Shown here piece by piece: positions 58,881 through 64,000 of a stretch of 64,000 nt of DNA. This DNA comes from Parabacteroides distasonis ATCC 8503 (GTDB lineage Bacteria > Bacteroidota > Bacteroidia > Bacteroidales > Tannerellaceae). The DNA lies in contig NC_009615.1 of NCBI RefSeq assembly GCF_000012845.1, positions 271,501-335,500 of the forward strand, read 5' to 3'. Every line of letters begins with the position of its first letter. The first letter of the stretch is position 1. Made by a program: the position numbers and the translations under genes. The notes below the pieces were generated by a model. That model was not told the DNA's origin, searched no databases, and saw only the letters and a list, made by a program, of their open reading frames with translations.

Positions 58881-59513
58881 TCAAATCCTAAAAAGTGCGT
58901 TGGGATCATGACATAGGAAACAGGAGCGGACGATGTCTTTGCCGCTCGGGTCTACTTTCTGGGAGCCTCGCGTCTCTCCGTCGCCATACACATATTCCAC
59001 GTAGTTCATTACGCCTAGGATATGCTCGGAGATATAGGCGGGTGTCTCGTTTCCGGGATGTTCCGGATAGGGGACGAAAGCCTTTACGCCTCGTTCGCTC
59101 GGGCTGATGAAGCAGAGAGCGGGGCATAGGTAGGCATCGTCGAACAGCTGTCTTCGGAGGGCTTCCGCCTCCGCGGTAGAGTCCAATCCGTCTACATCCA
59201 CTACCACCAATCCGCTCGGGGCCAGGAGCCGATCGCTTTTCCGGTAGGAGAAAGTCCCGCAAGGCGTGACATACGGTAGCGTTTGCCGTTTCAGCTCGCT
59301 GAATCGTTCCTTGTCACCCGTCTCAAGCGGGAGGCGGAGCTGCCGGGTGAGGCGTTCGAGGGCCGGATCGCCGGTGATGAGTCGGGCCACCTCCTGTAAG
59401 GTGACTTCTCGACTGGGATATACGGTAGCCGGTCGTGATACTCGTCCCGTTAGGCTATCTTTGACCGGTGAGATCGGGGCTGCGAAAAGGGACATTTTAA
59501 ATTCATTTTTCAT
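58881..59513 (-). CDS. BT4734/VirE-N-like primase-type protein
   Basis: 210 residues. The pattern GLVVVDVDGLDS (two Asp as in primase-polymerase folds), ALCFISPSERGVKAFVPY and a final KDIVRSCFLCHDPNALF matches the BT4734/BF3469 (VirE N-terminal) family, related to archaeo-eukaryotic primases. It begins the pair with DUF3987, 26 bp upstream. The substrate and biological role are unknown; a replication function of a mobile or formerly mobile element is likely. Confidence 0.87.
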   Translation of the reverse strand: MKNEFKMSLFAAPISPVKDSLTGRVSRPATVYPSREVTLQEVARLITGDPALERLTRQLRLPLETGDKERFSELKRQTLPYVTPCGTFSYRKSDRLLAPSGLVVVDVDGLDSTAEAEALRRQLFDDAYLCPALCFISPSERGVKAFVPYPEHPGNETPAYISEHILGVMNYVEYVYGDGETRGSQKVDPSGKDIVRSCFLCHDPNALFRI

Positions 59514-59655
59514 GTATTCTTTTTCTTAGATTAACGGCGGTGAAGGTCGGATTAATAAAATAAAGTGCGGGACGAACAGTTCGTCCCAATGTTAATGGTG
59601 TTGACATGATTAAATAAAAGATAACAGAATAAACAAGGATTTAAGGAGGATTTAT

Positions 59656-60588
59656 ATGAAAAAAGAAGACGTGGTGGCGGGTATGTTGGCTTATATAGCC
59701 CACCTTCGTGAGGTGGGGCGTTATTCCACGGCGAAGAGTTATCTGGACGCTTTACGCTCGTTCAAGTGTTTTTGCGGGATGGAGGAAATCCCTTATGCCT
59801 ATATAGACAAAGAGAGGCTCTTGCTTTATCAGGCATGGCTGTCGAAGCGGGGCTGTATGCGCAATACGGTGTCCACCTATATGCGGCGAATCCGGCATAT
59901 CTATAACTTGGCGGTGGAGGCTGGCGAGGTTTCGTATATCCCGAATCTGTTCAAGGGGGTATTTACAGGCGTGGAGAGCAAGCGGAAGAAGGCGTTGCCT
60001 TTGGATTGCTTGCGCTCGTTGATGGGGACTCCGAGAGTTGAGCCGGAGATGCGGAGAACCCAGCTGTGTTTTTGCCTGATGTTCTCGTTCAGCGGGATGG
60101 CGTTCGTGGATTTCGCCCATTTGCGGAAAGAGAATGTCAAGGACGGGGTCTTGTCGTACCACCGTCAGAAGAGCGGGTCTTTCATCCGGGTGGAGATCCC
60201 GGCCGATGTACGGCTCTTGTTGGATGAGTTGGCGGTTTGCACGGACAAGGACTCGCCTTACCTGTTCCCGTTTCTGAGCGGGAAGAAAACGGGTGAGGCG
60301 GCCTATGCGGAATACAACGGCGCCTTGCTGCGCTTTAACCGCGACTTGAGGTCGCTGGCGGAGACTTGTGGTGTGGGTGAGCCGGTCACCTCGTACACGA
60401 TCCGTCACTCTTTCGCCACGACCTTGAAGGAACAGGACGTACCGATCGAGATGATCAGCGAGCTGTTGGGGCATACGTCTATCAAGACCACGCAAATTTA
60501 CTTGAAGAGCTTTTCCTTGGAACGTCTGTCGGCGGTGAACCGGGCTTGCTTCGAGAGCGTGTATAAACCGGTATCCGAGGTGGGGTAA
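59656..60588 (+). CDS. Tyrosine recombinase, probable capsule-promoter invertase
   Basis: 310 residues. An N-terminal SAM-like DNA-binding domain (residues 1-95) precedes the catalytic domain. The catalytic set includes Arg in SYTIRHSFATTL, His in LLGHTSIKTT and Tyr in QIYLKSF. The position of the first catalytic Arg holds Ser (FSFSGMAFVDF), a change also known from IntDOT-type enzymes. A perfect 23-bp inverted repeat begins 4 bp after its stop codon, and a capsule operon follows, so it is the obvious enzyme for inverting the intervening segment. Confidence 0.93.
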   Translation: MKKEDVVAGMLAYIAHLREVGRYSTAKSYLDALRSFKCFCGMEEIPYAYIDKERLLLYQAWLSKRGCMRNTVSTYMRRIRHIYNLAVEAGEVSYIPNLFKGVFTGVESKRKKALPLDCLRSLMGTPRVEPEMRRTQLCFCLMFSFSGMAFVDFAHLRKENVKDGVLSYHRQKSGSFIRVEIPADVRLLLDELAVCTDKDSPYLFPFLSGKKTGEAAYAEYNGALLRFNRDLRSLAETCGVGEPVTSYTIRHSFATTLKEQDVPIEMISELLGHTSIKTTQIYLKSFSLERLSAVNRACFESVYKPVSEVG

Positions 60589-60592
60589 GAGA

Positions 60593-60615
60593 TTAGCTAC
60601 TCGGGAAGTAGCGTA
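60593..60615. repeat. Left 23-bp inverted repeat (recombination site)
   Basis: Starts TTAGCTACTCGGGAAGTAGC and is the exact reverse complement of 60930-60952. No base outside or inside extends the match. Confidence 0.93.
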
Positions 60616-60929
60616 AAAGGAGGTGAAAATTACCCAGCTGTAGAGACGGAGCGTGCTCCGTCTCCCATCGTCTGACGGTAATTTAAATACCATTTTGAGG
60701 AGATGAGACGGGGCACGCCCCGTCTCTACAGGGATACACACAGGTTATGGGGCATGGTGGAATGATACCGGGAACAAGAGGTCGTTTCACCCGCGTCACC
60801 ATGTCTATACGTTTAGGATAAAATGGGAAAATCAAAGAATCGAGAGGATCAAACGCCTACAATGAGTAAACAAGCGGATCTATTCGCTTGTTTTTAGTTA
60901 TTTTTTACTATATTCGCGGCATGAAAGAA
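60616..60929. promoter_or_regulatory. Invertible 314-bp promoter segment of capsule locus
   Basis: Bounded by the 23-bp inverted repeats. A plus-strand promoter-like pair lies at its right end: TTG at 60888-60890 and TATATTCG at 60909-60916 (one base from TAnnTTTG), spacing 18. As drawn it points to upxY, so this molecule probably has the capsule operon on. Inversion would point it back at the recombinase end. Two perfect 22-bp palindromes (GAGACGGAGC GT GCTCCGTCTC-type at 60643 and GAGACGGGGC AC-type at 60705) lie inside and can also pair with each other. Confidence 0.85.
60641..60728. repeat. Pair of 22-bp palindromes (GAGACGG...CCGTCTC)
   Basis: Palindromes at 60643-60664 and 60705-60726, flanked by TAGAGACGG and CCGTCTCTA so that the whole 88 bp forms nested hairpins. 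Short repeats of this GAGACGGGGC type are familiar in Bacteroidetes intergenic DNA. Confidence 0.85.
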
Positions 60930-60952
60930 TACGCTACTTCCCGAGTAGCTAA
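60930..60952. repeat. Right 23-bp inverted repeat (recombination site)
   Basis: Exact reverse complement of 60593-60615. Confidence 0.93.
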
Positions 60953-61102
60953 ATATTCACTAGGTATGGTAATTTTCAGAAATGCCATATTTGAAAACTT
61001 AAAGTGCTGTGTGTTAGGCGTAAATAGGGTACGCTTGGCAGGGCTTTGAATTGTCGTTTAATCAGAGGGGAACTCCTCGTATATCTTAGGGAAAAGAGAA
61101 TC

Positions 61103-62224
61103 ATGCCGACGTGTATTTTGAGAAACGATCGTCCGAAGGGGGGCCTGACACAGGCCGGCAAGCGTCATGACTTGAAAGCCGTGCGCTGGTACGTGCTCAC
61201 GCTTCCTACCGCCGCGGGTGGACGGCGTGACCGGATCAGTCCCTCCAAAGGCTTGGACGTGGAGCTTTCCCGGCGGGAACGTCGGGGAGAGGCTCTTTTC
61301 GAGTATTTCGCCCCCTCGTACGTGGAGGTGCGAAAGGTGGGTGGCAAGCTGGTCAACACGAGGCGACCTTTGCTGTTCAACTACGTGTTTATCCGTTCTT
61401 CGGTAGAGGAAATTTTCCGCATGAAGCAGGCACTCCCCTTGTATAATTTCCTTCCCCGTGTCTCTTCCGGGAGTACGACTTATTTCCCGCACCTCTTGGA
61501 TCAGGAGATGGCGAATTTGCGCTGGGTGGCGGAGGCTTACTCCAACGAACTTCCGGTGTACGTGCCGGAGAGCGCCCGCTTGTTGAAGGGGGATCGGGTA
61601 CGCATAACATCCGGTTATTTTACCGGAATGGAGGCCGAGGTGGTGATCCAGCCGGGCGGCGGTCATAAGGAGGTGATGGCACGCATACTGGATTGCATGT
61701 GGGTACCCTTGTTCGAGGTGAAGGCGGGTGAGTACGAGTTGATCGAGTTGAATGCGAAGAGCAAGCACGTTTATACCCATCTGGACAACGACCGCCTGTC
61801 GGAGGGCCTGCACGAGGCCTTGGGACGTTACCATGTTTCCGGCAGTGTCTGCGAGGAGGATCGACGATTGGCCGGCGAGGTACTGCGGGGGTATGCCTCT
61901 TTGCGTGCGGAGACAGACGTGATGCGCTGCAAGCTGTGCGCATTGCTGCTCCCGACCTATAAGCTGTCGGGTGATGAGGAGGCTTTCGTTCGCTTGCACG
62001 ACACGATGCGCGGCTTATTGCCTGTCGTGAAAGCACCGCAATCTCGTGCCCTGTTGCTGGTCACCTTGTACGGCTGTACGGATAACGCTCTCTACCGTCG
62101 CATGGCACACGAGCTAGTGGATCCTTGGCAAGTCGATCCCTCGCCTAAGAAAAGCAAATTATCCTTGATCCGCCGGCTGGGCGACTATGATAGATGGCTG
62201 GGCCACGAATCAGTTGACAGCTGA
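61103..62224 (+). CDS. UpxY-type capsule antiterminator (NusG-like)
   Basis: 373 residues from the ATG at 61103, preceded by AGGGAAAAGAG; a TTG 57 bp upstream extends the frame but looks like leader. An NGN domain (KAVRWYVLTL, RPLLFNYVFIRS) and a KOW motif (LLKGDRVRITSGYFTGMEAEV) mark it as a NusG paralogue. Usual UpxY proteins have about 170-190 residues, so a C-terminal helical extension of about 180 residues is unusual. UpxY proteins let RNA polymerase pass terminators in the 5' leader of their own capsule operon. It is the first gene after the invertible promoter. Confidence 0.9.
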   Translation: MPTCILRNDRPKGGLTQAGKRHDLKAVRWYVLTLPTAAGGRRDRISPSKGLDVELSRRERRGEALFEYFAPSYVEVRKVGGKLVNTRRPLLFNYVFIRSSVEEIFRMKQALPLYNFLPRVSSGSTTYFPHLLDQEMANLRWVAEAYSNELPVYVPESARLLKGDRVRITSGYFTGMEAEVVIQPGGGHKEVMARILDCMWVPLFEVKAGEYELIELNAKSKHVYTHLDNDRLSEGLHEALGRYHVSGSVCEEDRRLAGEVLRGYASLRAETDVMRCKLCALLLPTYKLSGDEEAFVRLHDTMRGLLPVVKAPQSRALLLVTLYGCTDNALYRRMAHELVDPWQVDPSPKKSKLSLIRRLGDYDRWLGHESVDS

Positions 62225-62277
62225 GAAGTGGCAGTTGACAGTTTAAATCATAATCCAAAATTCATAATTCAAATTTG

Positions 62278-62679
62278 ATGTCTACCCTTCCTTCCGGCGT
62301 TCGTTTGGTGGCGTTGCTGAACGACCATTTGCGCGAGATCATGGGGCGCGAGCGTGCGAACCATACCTCCATGCACTTGTATTGTACGGGGCCTTACTGG
62401 GTCGCCTTCGAGCGTTCGGCCTATCAGTTACGCCGTGCGTTCCCGGACAGCGAGACCACGCCGATGCGCCTGTTCGGGTATCCGTTTCCGGTCGTGATGG
62501 TGTCCGTAACGGATCGCTCGCTGCGTTCGTACGCCCGCAAGCATATCTTGCGGATAGACGAGCCGGATTATAAGCGATTGACCGTCCCCGTTTTCCCTGC
62601 GGAAGATTACCGGTCGTGGCACGACCGGGAGGTATCGGGACTGCCGTATCCCCACACGTACGGATTTCAGAGAAATTAA
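62278..62679 (+). CDS. Unknown capsule-operon protein
   Basis: 133 residues from the ATG at 62278. No known motif was recognised. It contains a helix-rich start and several Arg, His and Tyr residues (TGPYWVAFERSAYQLRRAF). In Bacteroides the second capsule gene is usually upxZ, an inhibitor of other UpxY proteins, and this gene has that position but no convincing similarity that I can see. It lies in the same operon as upxY. Confidence 0.7.
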   Translation: MSTLPSGVRLVALLNDHLREIMGRERANHTSMHLYCTGPYWVAFERSAYQLRRAFPDSETTPMRLFGYPFPVVMVSVTDRSLRSYARKHILRIDEPDYKRLTVPVFPAEDYRSWHDREVSGLPYPHTYGFQRN

Positions 62680-62693
62680 TACGATTATCACAT

Positions 62694-62831
62694 ATGTACC
62701 GACAACAATTCTTTCCCCGTCTGGGTGATTACATCGACACGCTGCTGAAAGTCACCAAGCTGACCAAATCCATCGTCTGCGTAACCGGAGGTATGGGCGG
62801 CAGTACCTATAACGCTTTAAAAAAGGTATAG
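62694..62831 (+). CDS. Small unknown protein in capsule operon
   Basis: 45 residues (MYRQQFFPRLGDYIDTLL...VCVTGGMGGSTYNALKKV). It starts 14 bp after the previous gene and ends 2 bp before the next. The tight spacing supports a real gene; the sequence gives no function. Confidence 0.55.
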   Translation: MYRQQFFPRLGDYIDTLLKVTKLTKSIVCVTGGMGGSTYNALKKV

Positions 62832-62833
62832 AC

Positions 62834-62977
62834 ATGCATTTCAGCATCTATGTCCGTCTGTTGGACCTCCTTTGGGAACATCTGGATGACGAGGATCGGT
62901 TCCGCCAGCTGGCCCACGAGGCCGTGGAGCGGTATATCTCTCACATGCGGGGGAAGATGGATGAAAGAAAGAAATAA
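62834..62977 (+). CDS. Small unknown protein in capsule operon
   Basis: 47 residues, mostly helical and charged (MHFSIYVRLLDLLWEHLDDE...AVERYISHMRGK). It lies between the 45-residue gene (2 bp) and the sugar transferase gene (17 bp). No family recognised. Confidence 0.55.
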   Translation: MHFSIYVRLLDLLWEHLDDEDRFRQLAHEAVERYISHMRGKMDERKK

Positions 62978-62994
62978 TCTTATACGTTAGGATC

Positions 62995-64000
62995 ATGCAA
63001 ACATCTTTGTTTCTATTATTCGGTTTCCTGTTTGCCGTATCGCTCGGCATGGTGATCATCCCGAGGATCTTGGTGATTTCCCATAAGAAACGGCTCTATG
63101 ATGTCCCGGACGCCCGTAAGGTACATACGATGCCGGTTCCTCGTCTGGGTGGGCTGTCCTTTTTTCCAGTGATCCTGATGTCGATGTTCCTGGTGATCGG
63201 TTTTCGTCTGTACTTTTGGGATGTGAACGTGTCCGGCTTGTCATTCAATATGCTTTATGAGTACCTGTTCCTGTTCGTGGGCATGACGCTGCTTTATCTG
63301 GTGGGTGTTTGCGACGATCTGGTCGGTGTAGGCTACCGCTATAAGTTCGCCGTGCAGATTGCTGCGGCGTTTCTGTTGGTACTGTCAGGCAACTGGTTCG
63401 ACTCGTTTGGTGGCTTGTTCGGTATTTACTCGGTGCCGGTTTGGGTAGGGGTGCCGTTCACGGTGTTTATCGTGGTATATATAACAAATGCCATTAACTT
63501 GATTGATGGTATCGACGGCCTGGCCTCGGGCCTGTGTTGTATCGCCTTGTCGGTCTTGAGCGTGATATTCTTTCTTCGTGGGCAGTATGTTTACGCCTTG
63601 TTGGCGATCTGTACGCTGGGTATCCTTATGCCCTTTTGGTGCTACAACGTGTTCGGTAACGCCAACCGTGGACATAAGCTTTTCATGGGGGATGCCGGCA
63701 GCCTTACGCTGGGCTACGTGATCAGCTTCCTGATCATCCACATGAGCGTGACGAACGAGGTCTCTCCGACATTGTCCAACCCGTACATGGTGATCGCTTT
63801 CTCTACGGTACTGGTTCCGCTGCTGGACGTGATCCGTGTGGTCTTGCATCGCCTGCGTGAGCACAAGAATCCGTTTTTGCCGGATAAGAATCACTTTCAT
63901 CATAAGTTGTTGCGCACGGGGATGCGGGTACGGATGGTGATGGTTTGTATCATTGCGATTTCCGCTTTCTTTATCCTGCTTAATAGCTCGTTGGCATGGC
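62995..64000 (+). CDS. WecA/MraY-family undecaprenyl-phosphate sugar-phosphate transferase (partial)
   Basis: At least 335 residues; the frame is open to the window end, so the gene is cut. Multiple membrane helices and the family motifs are present: KVHTMPVPRLGG, VGVCDDLVGVGYR (catalytic Asp pair), NAINLIDGIDGLASG and FMGDAGSLTLG, and a cytoplasmic HHKLLRTG near the C-terminus. It starts capsule or O-antigen repeat synthesis by loading a sugar phosphate on undecaprenyl phosphate in the inner membrane. Confidence 0.95.
   Translation, partial: MQTSLFLLFGFLFAVSLGMVIIPRILVISHKKRLYDVPDARKVHTMPVPRLGGLSFFPVILMSMFLVIGFRLYFWDVNVSGLSFNMLYEYLFLFVGMTLLYLVGVCDDLVGVGYRYKFAVQIAAAFLLVLSGNWFDSFGGLFGIYSVPVWVGVPFTVFIVVYITNAINLIDGIDGLASGLCCIALSVLSVIFFLRGQYVYALLAICTLGILMPFWCYNVFGNANRGHKLFMGDAGSLTLGYVISFLIIHMSVTNEVSPTLSNPYMVIAFSTVLVPLLDVIRVVLHRLREHKNPFLPDKNHFHHKLLRTGMRVRMVMVCIIAISAFFILLNSSLAW

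Noticed and set aside
59752..60741. 329-residue minus-strand frame over the recombinase
   Set aside because: Antisense to a recombinase with clear catalytic residues, and it would run into the invertible segment.
61046..61102. TTG start of upxY at 61046
   Set aside because: The extra 19 residues are not NusG-like, and an ATG with a purine-rich upstream stretch lies at 61103.

Overview
The window looks like a chromosomal segment of a gut Bacteroidales bacterium, most likely Parabacteroides (P. distasonis-like). Support comes from a SusC/SusD pair, several promoters of the Bacteroidetes TAnnTTTG type, an ATP synthase operon that starts with the beta and epsilon genes, Bacteroidales-only families (BT4734-like, DUF4248, smalltalk, UpxY) and a capsule locus preceded by its own tyrosine recombinase. 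The genus is inferred from gene content, not from a database match.

Layout. 1-4.3 kb: AT-rich defence-type DNA with a HerA ATPase and an unidentified partner, a YhcG nuclease, and decayed sbcD and acetyltransferase genes. 4.3-10.6 kb (minus): a complete four-gene Wadjet/MksFEBG plasmid-defence operon (jetABCD) directly behind an alkyltransferase gene. 11.2-12.3 kb: ferritin and a DUF695 protein, followed by about 1 kb without genes. 13.3-19.5 kb (minus): threonine pathway thrA-apgM-thrC and a DMT transporter. 19.7-26.7 kb (minus): the F1Fo ATP synthase operon. 27.1-37.1 kb (plus): cutC, a small unknown gene, a three-gene RND efflux system and a CBM9/DUF5916 outer-membrane protein. 37.4-43.4 kb: susC-susD-TIM barrel operon in which susC is broken by a 13-C tract. 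43.6-54.7 kb: housekeeping genes (pspC, uvrB, a DUF1460 amidase, DUF5686, crp, kdsA, miaA, gapA, a YtxH/holin-X trio, prmA). 54.8-59.5 kb: a recurrent Bacteroidales cluster (amidase, smalltalk, HU-like, DUF4248, DUF3987, BT4734-like). 59.7-64 kb: tyrosine recombinase, an invertible promoter bounded by a perfect 23-bp inverted repeat, upxY, three small unknown genes and the start of a WecA/MraY-type sugar-phosphate transferase.

The most interesting signals lie outside the genes. (1) The 13-C tract separates the SusC signal peptide from its barrel; 12 cytosines would restore the frame, so this is probably phase-variable. (2) A 314-bp segment next to the recombinase appears to be an invertible capsule promoter, here pointing towards upxY. 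(3) Six short arrays with a 21-23 bp period, made of partly palindromic units, sit just past the 3' ends of unrelated genes; three share a core sequence and three have their own. (4) Inverted repeats bracket smalltalk and most of the DUF3987 gene.
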